Positions 14,558 through 22,089 of a DNA stretch of 23,420 nt are shown in pieces. Position 1 is the stretch's first letter. Every line of letters begins with the position of its first letter. The notes below the pieces were generated by a model that was not told where the DNA came from, ran no database searches, and saw nothing but the letters and a program-made list of their open reading frames with translations. Location: positions 1-23,420 of the forward strand of contig CAZPNW010000061.1 in the NCBI GenBank assembly GCA_964588175.1, given 5' to 3'. This stretch comes from JBAZTA01 sp964588175 (GTDB lineage Bacteria > Omnitrophota > Gorgyraeia > Gygaellales > Profunditerraquicolaceae). The position numbers and the translations under genes are program-made.

Positions 14558-14654
14558 GAATTGCGTTGGTGTCTTGCCTGACTTTAGTCAGGCAGGCTTT
14601 CTGCTTCACCCAACGCTTAAGAGGAATTGCGTTGGTGTTTCGCTTTCTGCGAAA
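14558..14654. repeat. Structured repeat with a duplicated 15-mer before the ACT gene
   Basis: GAATTGCGTTGGTGT occurs at 14558-14572 and again at 14624-14638. The first is part of an outer stem, GCGTTGGTG (14563-14571) with CACCCAACGC (14607-14616), enclosing a 9 bp hairpin TGCCTGACT/AGTCAGGCA (14576-14594). The second is followed by hairpin TTTCGC (14638-14643)/GCGAAA (14649-14654), which overlaps the first bases of the ACT gene Shine-Dalgarno. Confidence 0.8.
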
Positions 14655-14664
14655 GGAGGCCGAT

Positions 14665-15075
14665 ATGATCAAAAGTGTAAAGTTAGCTAAGGAAGTGACG
14701 CTGCGTGTGGTCAATAAGATCGGTGTGTTGGCTGATATTTCTCAGATCATCGCTGACGGCGGCTTTAATATTGACGCTATCGCCGGTTACGCCAGCGGTA
14801 ATGACGCGGTGCTCATGGTAGTGACCGATGATACCGTGCGTACCGTGGAAGCATTGAAAAAAGAGGGTTATCGGACGGTCAAAGAGCAAGAGGTATTAGT
14901 GGTGGAGTTGAAGAATAGGCAGGGCGCGTTAAAGGCTTTAACGGCAAAATTAGCCAAAGAGGATATTGATATTACTTTGGTTTATGGGACTACGTGCCCT
15001 GACGGGTGCCCGGCACGGCTTATTCTTTCAACCAGCAATAATGAAAAGGCGCTCGTGTTATTTAAAAAGAAATAA
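14665..15075 (+). CDS. Tandem ACT-domain protein
   Basis: 136 residues. The start is ATG 14665, preceded by AAAGGAGG at 14652-14659; a longer in-frame start at 14566 would encode repeat sequence and is rejected. Two ACT domains are seen. The first (about 1-67) has VTLRVVNKIGVLADISQIIADGGFNIDAI; the second (about 75-134) has LVVELKNRQGALKALTAKLAKEDIDITLVYG. Such stand-alone proteins usually bind amino acids or other small ligands and may regulate enzymes; the ligand cannot be told here. C109 and C113 in the second domain (TTCPDGCP) are a CxxxC pair, unusual but not diagnostic. No signal peptide, so cytoplasmic. Confidence 0.88.
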   Translation: MIKSVKLAKEVTLRVVNKIGVLADISQIIADGGFNIDAIAGYASGNDAVLMVVTDDTVRTVEALKKEGYRTVKEQEVLVVELKNRQGALKALTAKLAKEDIDITLVYGTTCPDGCPARLILSTSNNEKALVLFKKK

Positions 15076-15135
15076 TAGGTTTTCCGCCTTATTGACCAAG
15101 ATGGTGAGGGTTGACCTTCGCGGGAGCAGGTATAC

Positions 15136-15660
15136 ATGAAACGAACAGTCGGTGCGGTATTTTTGTTATTGCAGGCAGTATGCATTCCTTTAGTCTATGC
15201 GCAGGAGAGCGGCTACCGTTATGCTCAAGCAATGGAAGCGGTGAATTCTCATGATGAAAATACCGCTTTCATGCATTTTCGCTCGCTCTTGGCGGATTAT
15301 CCCGATTCACGGTATGCGGAACCGGCGTTATTCGCGACCGCGGAATATTATTTCTCCATTGCTGATTATCAGGACAGTTGGCAGTCTTTCAGCAGGTTTG
15401 TTAATGATTATCCCGATTCCCGGGGGAAATTGTTCGCGTTGGCATACCTTTTGAATATCGCCGGAAAGCAAAATAAAGAAGCTCTCGTAAAGGGCCTGGA
15501 AAAAGAAATCGTTTTATTCCGTCAGATGACTTTTTTGTTCCGGAATTCCAAGGAATTTAAATATCTATCTGCCTTGCGTAAAAAGTATAAAGCGGTTTAT
15601 TACATCGATAAGGTCGAATTTTACGTTAATAATGAGCTTTATGCGCAAATATCGTATTAG
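15136..15660 (+). CDS. Exported TPR-like protein
   Basis: 174 residues with a signal peptide (residues 1-22, MKRTVGAVFLLLQAVCIPLVYA then QE). There is a cysteine at 16, but no lipobox immediately before the cleavage site, so it is probably soluble periplasmic. Two TPR-like helical repeats follow: HFRSLLADYPDSRYAEPALF (about 47-66) and SFSRFVNDYPDSRGKLFALA (about 83-102). The repeated YPDSR element is typical of the BamD/YbgF/Tol-Pal family type. The C-terminal 60 residues are unassigned. The gene overlaps the AsmA-like gene by 29 bp, so the two are likely co-translated and act together in the envelope (inference). I see no clear RBS or promoter in the 60 bp upstream. Confidence 0.8.
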   Translation: MKRTVGAVFLLLQAVCIPLVYAQESGYRYAQAMEAVNSHDENTAFMHFRSLLADYPDSRYAEPALFATAEYYFSIADYQDSWQSFSRFVNDYPDSRGKLFALAYLLNIAGKQNKEALVKGLEKEIVLFRQMTFLFRNSKEFKYLSALRKKYKAVYYIDKVEFYVNNELYAQISY

Positions 15661-17674
15661 GCGGATCCTTTGGTGGGCTGTCAAAGGCATAACTGCGAGT
15701 ATTGTCCTGCTTACGGTTGTTGCCAATCTTTTTTGTGCCGCAGCAAAGAATTCACTCTCCCGTAATATTGATAGTTATTTTGCTCAGGGTGTCTCCTTCG
15801 GAAAGATCTTCTATCTGCCTCCCGGGTTTATCATTATAACCGACCTTTGTGTCTTTTCTGAACGTTCAGGAAAAATGTCCCCGGCTATGAGTGTCCCTGC
15901 CGTGCGTTTACGGTTCTCCCCCCTGCAATTGGTGCTCAAAAAGAATTTTGTCATTCTCGATATCCGCTTTTATCAGCCGCGTATGAATTATTACAAGTTC
16001 TATAATTTTTTGCGGGAAAACTTTGTGCAGATCGTTGAATTTATCCGTCTTTTGCCAAAACAGGATGTCCATCTTTCAATAGGGCAGGCACGGCTTGACC
16101 TGGATCAAAAAGGGAGTAACCCGAATTATTTTACCAGTACTCTTGAAGTGTCGATAAAAGGCAATGAAATTTCCGGCAGAGGCAGTTTGAGCAAAGATAC
16201 GGATGTATTGTTATTAGAAAAAAGCCGCCTTCAGAGCCGCAGCCAGGAAGGTCTTGCGTTACAGTATCAATTCCGGGGTGCTTTGGAGAGTTCCGGGGTT
16301 TCGTTTGAGTCCCTGGAAGTTATCCGTAAGAACCTGTACGCGAAATTCTGGGGGAAATTTTTGAGCCACGATGTGGTATTAAACGGGTTTGCTTTCATTG
16401 ATACCCGCCTGGATGAGTCTGTTTTGCGTGAATCCGATGCATCCTCCCGAAGGAACGTGCTCCCTGTATCCGAGCAATTTTCTCAAGCGGTAGGCATGCC
16501 TCAAGCGAATCTATACCTGCTCGATATTAACTGCCGCGCCAATTTGGTGTTCCCTCAGTTACGCATCGATCATTTAAATTTTTCAATTAATAATAACCCG
16601 TGCGTTCTCACCGGAAGTGTTACGCTTGGAGACCCTATCCGTTTTGACTTGATGTTTTCGTCGAGCCTGGCTCATATGTTGGAAGATGCGCGGGTTGAGA
16701 ATTTCAAAAAGATACTTATAGGATTAAAGGGTGATTTTCAGAATGACCTGTTTTGTTTTGACGCCAACGTCAACTTTGATTTTGTCAAAAAGAAAAAAGG
16801 GAGCATCCCTTTAGAAAAGTTTGAAGCCGGGTTTAAGGGGGTTACGGTCAATTGCGGAGCCCATCCTCGTTTTGTCGTGGATTTTAAAGAAGCAGGGTTC
16901 CTTTGTCAGACCGACAGCAATACGTATACAATACAATTAAAGGATTTTAGGAGTAATTTATCTTTGCTCAGTGACCGTTATCTCTCTTGGGGATTCGGTT
17001 CCCGGTTTGCTGAGGGCTCCTTACGGGGCAGGGCAAGCCTCGATATGAGCCGGGTCCCGCCGCAGGTGAGCGCTACCGTGCGTTTGCGTAATTGTAACGC
17101 CAACTCGTTAGACGGTATTTTGGTCCATTTTTCTAAAGTCCATGGAAAACTTTTCAGCCAGATGTATTTTCGCAATTCTCCCGGTATGTATTTGCGGGGA
17201 GGATTAGCGATCAGAAACGGGTACCTGCATAATTTCGAATTCTTTAAGTGGCTGGCGGATTTCTTTCACCTGAGCTCGCTTCAGAAGGTCGATTTCTCCC
17301 GGGCAGTCGCCAATTTTTCAATTGACAAAGAAGGAGCGAAGCTTGCGCAGATCAATCTGGATTCCCGCGATCTTCGGGTGAATGGGGCGTTTGGTTTAGG
17401 TATGAATGATCTGGTCTCAAGCAAGCTTTCCTTAGTTTTTACGAAATCGTTATTACGTGAATCCCCTAAATTTGCCCCTCTTTTGAGGCTCTTGGATAAA
17501 GATATGGATTCTTTGACGTTTGATTTCCAACTTTCAGGATGGCTGCACGGTATGAACTTCAAATGGCTGCAATCTGATTTCAAGCGAAGGATCCAGAATT
17601 CAATCCCCAATTTTATCGAACGCAGTATTGAAAAGAACATAGAAACGGCTATCGAGTCTATCGATAAGGAATAA
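15632..17674 (+). CDS. AsmA-like envelope protein
   Basis: 680 residues. One N-terminal membrane segment (about 12-35, WWAVKGITASIVLLTVVANLF) is followed by a long periplasmic region of beta-rich repeats with few cysteines. VSFGKIFYLPPGFIIITDLCVF and VRLRFSPLQLVLKKNFVILDIRF-like strands resemble the AsmA/TamB/YhdP N-terminus. A late segment (DLVSSKLSLVFTKSLLR...) resembles the AsmA C-terminal domain. The extreme C-terminus is an amphipathic helix. Family members are proposed to act in lipid transport or outer-membrane assembly. The ATG at 15632 lies within the upstream gene; ATG 15641 is an equally possible start. The gene ends 3 bp from the convergent lpxB. Family assignment rests on overall shape, not a decisive motif. 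Confidence 0.68.
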   Translation: MSFMRKYRIRRILWWAVKGITASIVLLTVVANLFCAAAKNSLSRNIDSYFAQGVSFGKIFYLPPGFIIITDLCVFSERSGKMSPAMSVPAVRLRFSPLQLVLKKNFVILDIRFYQPRMNYYKFYNFLRENFVQIVEFIRLLPKQDVHLSIGQARLDLDQKGSNPNYFTSTLEVSIKGNEISGRGSLSKDTDVLLLEKSRLQSRSQEGLALQYQFRGALESSGVSFESLEVIRKNLYAKFWGKFLSHDVVLNGFAFIDTRLDESVLRESDASSRRNVLPVSEQFSQAVGMPQANLYLLDINCRANLVFPQLRIDHLNFSINNNPCVLTGSVTLGDPIRFDLMFSSSLAHMLEDARVENFKKILIGLKGDFQNDLFCFDANVNFDFVKKKKGSIPLEKFEAGFKGVTVNCGAHPRFVVDFKEAGFLCQTDSNTYTIQLKDFRSNLSLLSDRYLSWGFGSRFAEGSLRGRASLDMSRVPPQVSATVRLRNCNANSLDGILVHFSKVHGKLFSQMYFRNSPGMYLRGGLAIRNGYLHNFEFFKWLADFFHLSSLQKVDFSRAVANFSIDKEGAKLAQINLDSRDLRVNGAFGLGMNDLVSSKLSLVFTKSLLRESPKFAPLLRLLDKDMDSLTFDFQLSGWLHGMNFKWLQSDFKRRIQNSIPNFIERSIEKNIETAIESIDKE

Positions 17675-17677
17675 TGC

Positions 17678-18853
17678 TTATTTTGCTTCGGCGGGCGGAG
17701 AAATCTTTTCCTGTGAGCCCATGATAAGGTCAAAAATAATGCGGGCGGCACGGTTACTCGCTCCTTTGTCTCCGAGCAGCGCAGTCACACCTGCGAGCTC
17801 TTTTTTCATCCGTTCCAGCGCTCCGGGGTTATGCAGTGTATCAATGACCATCCCTGCCAGTTTTCGGGGAGCCGCGCGAAATTGGATATATTCCGGGACA
17901 ACCTCTTTTTGGGCAAGGATATTAACGAGGCTTATATGGGGCAGTTTGATCTGCGGCCGGTAGAGAAAATAATTTAAGAGGGTCGTTTTATAAACAACGG
18001 CAAAAGGTTTTTGTAGAATAGCGGCCTCAAGTGTTGCCGTGCCGGAACAGACCAGGGAGAAATCAGCGCTATTGAGGCAGTCATAGGTTTTTCCTTCAAT
18101 GACCGTTACTTTGAGCCCGGAGCCGGTAATAATACGCTCATAGATGTTCGATTCAACATAGGGCGATTTTGCAATAATGAATTGCGAGTTTTCTATCTGT
18201 TTCCTGATCAATACGGCAGTTCTTATCATGACGGGGAGTATTTTTGTTATTTCGGCTTTCCGTGATCCGGGCAGGAGCGCTATAGTTGTCTTTGACCCGG
18301 ACAGGTGAAATTGGTGCAAGAATTCCCTTTTCTTTACCGATGGTTTTACGATGTCTAAGAGCGGGTGCCCGACAAAATCAGCGTTTATCCCGTGTTTTTT
18401 ATAAAACACCTCTTCAAATTTAAAGATCACGATCATTTTGGAAATACATGTTTGGATCGTTCTTACTCTTCCCTCCCGGGATGCCCATACTTGAGGGCTG
18501 ATATAATAAATAACCGGAACGTTCTTATAGATCGCTTTCGCAAGCCGCAGGTTAAAGCCGGAGAAGTCCACGAGGACTACCGCGTCAGGTTTATCTTCCC
18601 GTATCTTCTGTACAAGCAATTGCTTAAGCGCAAGGAATTGCGGCAGTTTCATTAAAACATCAAAGAGGCCCATAACCGCCAGGCCTTTAATGTCGGCATA
18701 CAGCTTGGCTCCGGTTTGGCGTAAGAGTGGCCCTCCGACACCGGAAATCTTAATGCCAGGGGCTCTTGCTATAAGCTCTTTTGCCAGGTCGGAAGCGTTG
18801 AGGTCTCCTGAGGCTTCGCCGCAGATAATGACTATGTGTTTTTCTTGTCCCAT
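17678..18853 (-). CDS. lpxB: Lipid-A-disaccharide synthase
   Basis: 391 residues. A GT19 glycosyltransferase, it joins UDP-2,3-diacylglucosamine and lipid X to form the disaccharide of lipid A at the inner face of the cytoplasmic membrane. Motifs seen: ICGEASGDLNASDLAKEL near the N-terminus, VLVDFSGFNLRLAK, YYISPQVWASREGRV, FVGHPLLD, LLPGSRKAEI and, near the C-terminal third, CSGTATLEAAILQKPFAVVY with NILAQKEVVPEYIQ. All are standard LpxB features. I chose ATG 18853 because MGQEKHIVIICGEASGD fits the family; a longer in-frame start at 18940 only adds an antisense-like tail. It overlaps the upstream oxidoreductase by 22 bp, implying coupling. It ends 3 bp from the AsmA-like gene, so the transcripts converge. 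Confidence 0.96.
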   Translation of the reverse strand: MGQEKHIVIICGEASGDLNASDLAKELIARAPGIKISGVGGPLLRQTGAKLYADIKGLAVMGLFDVLMKLPQFLALKQLLVQKIREDKPDAVVLVDFSGFNLRLAKAIYKNVPVIYYISPQVWASREGRVRTIQTCISKMIVIFKFEEVFYKKHGINADFVGHPLLDIVKPSVKKREFLHQFHLSGSKTTIALLPGSRKAEITKILPVMIRTAVLIRKQIENSQFIIAKSPYVESNIYERIITGSGLKVTVIEGKTYDCLNSADFSLVCSGTATLEAAILQKPFAVVYKTTLLNYFLYRPQIKLPHISLVNILAQKEVVPEYIQFRAAPRKLAGMVIDTLHNPGALERMKKELAGVTALLGDKGASNRAARIIFDLIMGSQEKISPPAEAK

Positions 18854-19758
18854 ATTTGCCGTTGTATATCCAGGGCGACAGCGAGTGCTTCCCGGGCGAC
18901 CGGCCCGGATACCAGCGGTTCTTTGCCTGTTATGACACAATCGATGAACGATTCCAATTCTTTTTGTAAGGGCTGTTCTTTTTCAATAGGGAGGTTGTGT
19001 TTGGTGATCATGAGCGCGTTTTTCTTATAGACGCTCGCTTTTGCTTCTTTGTAGTCCAGGGAAATATACGTATTTTCCTGGAAGATCCTGATCTTGCGCA
19101 TTGGTTCGTCTGATACTCGGCTGGCGGTAAGGTTGGCAACGCAGCCGTTTTCAAAGGTGATCCGTGAGTTGGCGATATCTTCAAATTTTGTAAGCACGTT
19201 GATCCCGATAGAATCGATACTTTTTATTTTGGAGGGAACAAGCCCCAGAATAATATCAATATCATGGATCATGATATCCAAAACTACGCCAACATCCAAT
19301 GAACGGTTTGGAAAAGCGCTTAACCTATGGCATTCAATGAATTTCGGCTCTTTTATAAGTTTTCGGGTGGCAGCAAAGGCGGAATTGAAGCGCTCAATAT
19401 GTCCAACTTGCAAGATAAGGTCCTTCTGTCGAGCGGTTTCAATGAGCGCATCCGCTTCTGTTAAGGTGCTCGTGAAAGGTTTTTCAACAAGCGTATGTAT
19501 GCCTTGCAGCAGGCATTGACGGGATATTTCGTAATGGTGTTTTGTGGGAACTGCAATACTGACAGCATCGATTTTACCGAATAATTGCCGGTAATCAGTA
19601 AATCCCGGGACTCCTAACTCGGAACTTATTTTGTCTGAAAGGGTTTTGTCTATGTCGCAAACCCCTTCAAGGCTGCAGGTGGGTATTGCTTTATATAATT
19701 TCGCGTGGATACTGCCTAAATAGCCGGTGCCTATGACCGCAACTTTTACTCTTTTCAT
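18832..19758 (-). CDS. Gfo/Idh/MocA oxidoreductase, possibly UDP-GlcNAc 3-dehydrogenase-like
   Basis: 308 residues. The Rossmann motif is GTGYLGSIHAKLY (10-22), followed by CDID. The Gfo/Idh catalytic EKP motif occurs in VEKPFTSTL, and MIHDIDIILGLV (near 163-174) is the typical C-terminal domain helix with conserved H-D. The family oxidises sugar hydroxyls using NAD(P). Direct overlap with lpxB suggests a role in lipid A precursor synthesis. GnnA, which oxidises UDP-GlcNAc at C3 before GnnB transaminates it, is the best-known case. No gnnB is in the window, so this is inference. The promoter at 19765-19793 would place transcription start at or near the ATG. Confidence 0.88.
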   Translation of the reverse strand: MKRVKVAVIGTGYLGSIHAKLYKAIPTCSLEGVCDIDKTLSDKISSELGVPGFTDYRQLFGKIDAVSIAVPTKHHYEISRQCLLQGIHTLVEKPFTSTLTEADALIETARQKDLILQVGHIERFNSAFAATRKLIKEPKFIECHRLSAFPNRSLDVGVVLDIMIHDIDIILGLVPSKIKSIDSIGINVLTKFEDIANSRITFENGCVANLTASRVSDEPMRKIRIFQENTYISLDYKEAKASVYKKNALMITKHNLPIEKEQPLQKELESFIDCVITGKEPLVSGPVAREALAVALDIQRQIWDKKNT

Positions 19759-19764
19759 AAGACG

Positions 19765-19793
19765 ATGATAGCAAATTACTCGACAAAAGTCAA
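19765..19793 (-). promoter_or_regulatory. Sigma70-type promoter of the Gfo/Idh-lpxB operon
   Basis: On the - strand, TTGACT (19793-19788), a 17 bp spacer, and TATCAT (19770-19765). Only six bases lie between the -10 and the ATG at 19758, so the mRNA should be leaderless or nearly so. No Shine-Dalgarno is present in those six bases. Confidence 0.82.
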
Positions 19794-19876
19794 CGCATAT
19801 GATAGGATAATGAATCTAAAGAAGGTGTCGGGCAGTATTTTATGCTTGGGTTGGTTGTTTGGTTAAGGTTATGATA

Positions 19877-19944
19877 TTAGTTTGGCTGTTGGGTAAGGTA
19901 GTTAGGTTTTTAACACAAACTACTAAACCGAACTACTAAACTAA
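19877..19944. repeat. Imperfect low-complexity inverted repeat between the oxidoreductase and msbA genes
   Basis: The arm 19877-19903 matches the reverse complement of 19918-19944 at about 20 of 27 positions. The wider region (19846-19968) is built from GGTTAG, GTAGTT and their complements. It lies in the 290 bp divergent gap and may end or insulate transcription; its role is unknown. Confidence 0.6.
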
Positions 19945-19996
19945 CTGCCTAACCCTTACCTAACTACTTATGGCAAGTACTCATGTAATTTTAATC

Positions 19997-20002
19997 TATA
20001 AT
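19997..20002 (+). promoter_or_regulatory. Candidate -10 of the msbA-like gene
   Basis: TATAAT at 19997-20002, 47 bp before the ATG. No good -35 is seen at the expected spacing (TGGCAA at 19971 is 20 bp away), so this is weak. AAAAAGG before the ATG gives an acceptable Shine-Dalgarno. Confidence 0.4.
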
Positions 20003-20048
20003 TAACAGCTTAGTATATTGATATCAGCTTTATCATAAAAAGGATACT

Positions 20049-21839
20049 ATGCGCGAATATTTAAAATTGCTTAAGTTCATTAAACCGCACAAGGGCTTAT
20101 TTATTCTTGCGTCGGTTTGCATGTTTTTTTCTACAATATTTGATGGCGTATCCTTAGGCATGCTTGTCCCTTTAACGGATAAGGTCTTGACGAATAAGCC
20201 TATCATTATCCCGGCGCGCCTGCCTGCTTTTCTTACCAGGCTTATTGATTCTCTGAACAGTACTCCTCAGGTAGTGCTTTTAAATTATATGGCAGTCGGA
20301 GTGTTGATCCTTTTTGTCTTTAAGGGTTTATTCGGGTTCCTGCAAAATTATTTAATGTCTGATATCGGGCAGTTGGTGGTCAGAGATATCAGGTCAAAGC
20401 TCTACGCGAAACTCCAGACGCTGTCTTTGGATTATTTTAAGAAAAAACGAAGCGGTGAATTGATCTCGCGGATCACCAACGACGTTAAGCTCGTTGAAAA
20501 TGCCGTTTCCTATGGCTCAACGGATTTAATATACCAGAGTTTCCAGGTAGTTTTATTTACTTTCCTTATATTCTTTATCAATACGCGGCTGGCCTTTACC
20601 GCTTTAGTGCTCCTGCCTTTGATCAGCCTGCCGATCGTGAAGGTCGGTAAAGTCTTGCGTAAACTTTCCCGTAAGAGCCAGGAGACCATGGCTGATATTA
20701 ATTCACTGCTTTTTGAGACGATCGTCGGAACACGTATTGTCAAAGCCTTCAATATGGAACATTATGAGGTGCGTAAATTTAATCAGGTAAACCATAACTA
20801 CTACCGGATTTCCATGAAGTCTATTAAACGTATCCTGCTTTTGGGCCCGTTTACCGAGCTCTTGGGGTGTTTAGCGGGATTGTTTGTCCTTTTTTGGGGC
20901 GGGAGGGAAGTTATTGACGGAAAGATCTCTTTCGGTGTATTTGGCCTATTTCTGGGTTCGTTATTCTCGCTGGTCAGGCCGTTTAAGAAATTAAGCTCGG
21001 TAAATTCCATTAATCAGCAAGCGGTTGCCGCGGGGACGCGGATATATGAGGTCCTCGATGCCCTGCCTACGGTTGTGGAGAGGAAAAACAGCCATGAGCT
21101 GCTTGATTTTAAAGAGAATATTGTGTTTGAGAATATAGTTTTTAATTATGAAACCCAGGAGATATTAAAAGATATCAATCTCAAGGTTAAGAAGGGGGAG
21201 GTTTTGGCGATCGTGGGGCCCAGCGGTTCAGGCAAGACTACGCTCGTTGATCTGATCCCTCGCTTTTATGACCCCAAGCATGGCAGGCTCCTTATTGATG
21301 GCCTTGATTTACGGGATATCAATATTAAATCCCTGCGTAAATTGATCGGTATCGTTACCCAGGAAACGATCCTTTTTAATGATACTATTCGTGCCAATAT
21401 CGCTTATGGCAGGCCTAATGCCTCACGGGAAGAGGTTGAGCGGGCCGCGGTCCAGGCGCACGCGGATGAATTCATTAAGAATCTGCCGGTTGGATATGAA
21501 ACATATATTGGAGACCGCGGGACCAAACTTTCCGGAGGCGAACGCCAAAGGATTTCTATTGCCCGGGCGTTATTAAAAGACCCTCCGATCTTGATCCTTG
21601 ATGAAGCGACCTCTCAATTAGATACGGAATCAGAACGGCTGGTACAAGAGGCTTTAAACAGGCTTATTCATGGCCGTACGGTCTTTGTGATCGCTCATCG
21701 TCTTTCTACCATAAGGCATGCTCATCGCATCATGGTCTTAAATGAAGGCAGGATCGTGCAGGTAGGGACCCACCAGGAATTACTCAGTAAAGGCGGTTTG
21801 TACAAAAAACTCTACCAGAACCAGGAGATCACGGAGTAG
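20049..21839 (+). CDS. msbA: MsbA-like ABC exporter (fused membrane and ATPase domains)
   Basis: 596 residues, the usual length. The membrane domain (about 1-320) has six hydrophobic segments (near 17-38, 78-100, 155-178, 180-200, 262-285, 290-312). The ATPase domain (about 345-590) has Walker A GPSGSGKTT at 390-398, the Q-loop in VTQETILFNDTI, signature LSGGERQR at 494-501, Walker B ILILDEATS and switch H550 (IAHRLS). The D-loop reads SQLD rather than the common SALD. MsbA flips lipid A-core across the inner membrane; a multidrug or peptide exporter is possible on sequence alone. The divergent neighbour operon with lpxB supports lipid A export. It is followed by a terminator-like palindrome. 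Confidence 0.88.
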   Translation: MREYLKLLKFIKPHKGLFILASVCMFFSTIFDGVSLGMLVPLTDKVLTNKPIIIPARLPAFLTRLIDSLNSTPQVVLLNYMAVGVLILFVFKGLFGFLQNYLMSDIGQLVVRDIRSKLYAKLQTLSLDYFKKKRSGELISRITNDVKLVENAVSYGSTDLIYQSFQVVLFTFLIFFINTRLAFTALVLLPLISLPIVKVGKVLRKLSRKSQETMADINSLLFETIVGTRIVKAFNMEHYEVRKFNQVNHNYYRISMKSIKRILLLGPFTELLGCLAGLFVLFWGGREVIDGKISFGVFGLFLGSLFSLVRPFKKLSSVNSINQQAVAAGTRIYEVLDALPTVVERKNSHELLDFKENIVFENIVFNYETQEILKDINLKVKKGEVLAIVGPSGSGKTTLVDLIPRFYDPKHGRLLIDGLDLRDINIKSLRKLIGIVTQETILFNDTIRANIAYGRPNASREEVERAAVQAHADEFIKNLPVGYETYIGDRGTKLSGGERQRISIARALLKDPPILILDEATSQLDTESERLVQEALNRLIHGRTVFVIAHRLSTIRHAHRIMVLNEGRIVQVGTHQELLSKGGLYKKLYQNQEITE

Positions 21840-21862
21840 GTAAATATTAAAAGTCAAAGGGC

Positions 21863-21922
21863 AAAAGCCAAAAGGCAAAAATAAGGAATAACCCCTTTCC
21901 TTACTTTTACCTTTTGGCTTTT
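21863..21922. terminator. Large AT-rich inverted repeat after the msbA-like gene
   Basis: Arms 21863-21886 and 21899-21922 match at 22 of 24 positions around a 12 nt loop, followed by TTTTTACTTTCTTTC. It begins about 24 bp after the stop. It may end msbA transcription; its AAAAGTCAAAGG-like edge recurs near 7072, so it may also belong to a dispersed repeat. Confidence 0.7.
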
Positions 21923-21962
21923 AACTTTTTACTTTCTTTCTTCCCCTGCAGTAAAACACTCC

Positions 21963-21991
21963 TTGACTTCATATTTAGGCTTTGTTAGAAT
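21963..21991 (+). promoter_or_regulatory. Sigma70-type promoter of the pilB/gspE gene
   Basis: TTGACT at 21963-21968, a 17 bp spacer, and TAGAAT at 21986-21991. The predicted start near 21998 gives a leader of about 92 nt. It includes CAGG (22016-22019)/CCTG pairing potential, but I recognise no known riboswitch and no strong Shine-Dalgarno before the ATG. Confidence 0.82.
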
Positions 21992-22089
21992 TAATGCAGT
22001 TGAATGAGAATATTTGACAGGGGCAAGAAAAGCTATTCATAAGAAAGAAATCCCGGTGCAATAGAGACTTTCCTGAGTAAATATATATC

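Noticed and set aside
14566..14664. N-terminal extension of the ACT-domain protein
   Set aside because: It would translate the structured repeat and bypass the strong AAAGGAGG before 14665.
18854..18940. N-terminal extension of LpxB
   Set aside because: The extra residues are a shadow of the oxidoreductase's 3' end; MGQEKHIVIICGEASGD at 18853 matches the family.
21998..22089. Possible cyclic di-GMP (GEMM-type) riboswitch in the pilB leader
   Set aside because: GGGGCAAG and GGTGCAAT recall parts of the motif, and the pilus context would fit, but the GAAA-capped stem and the GACGCAAAGCC core are absent. No confident fold.
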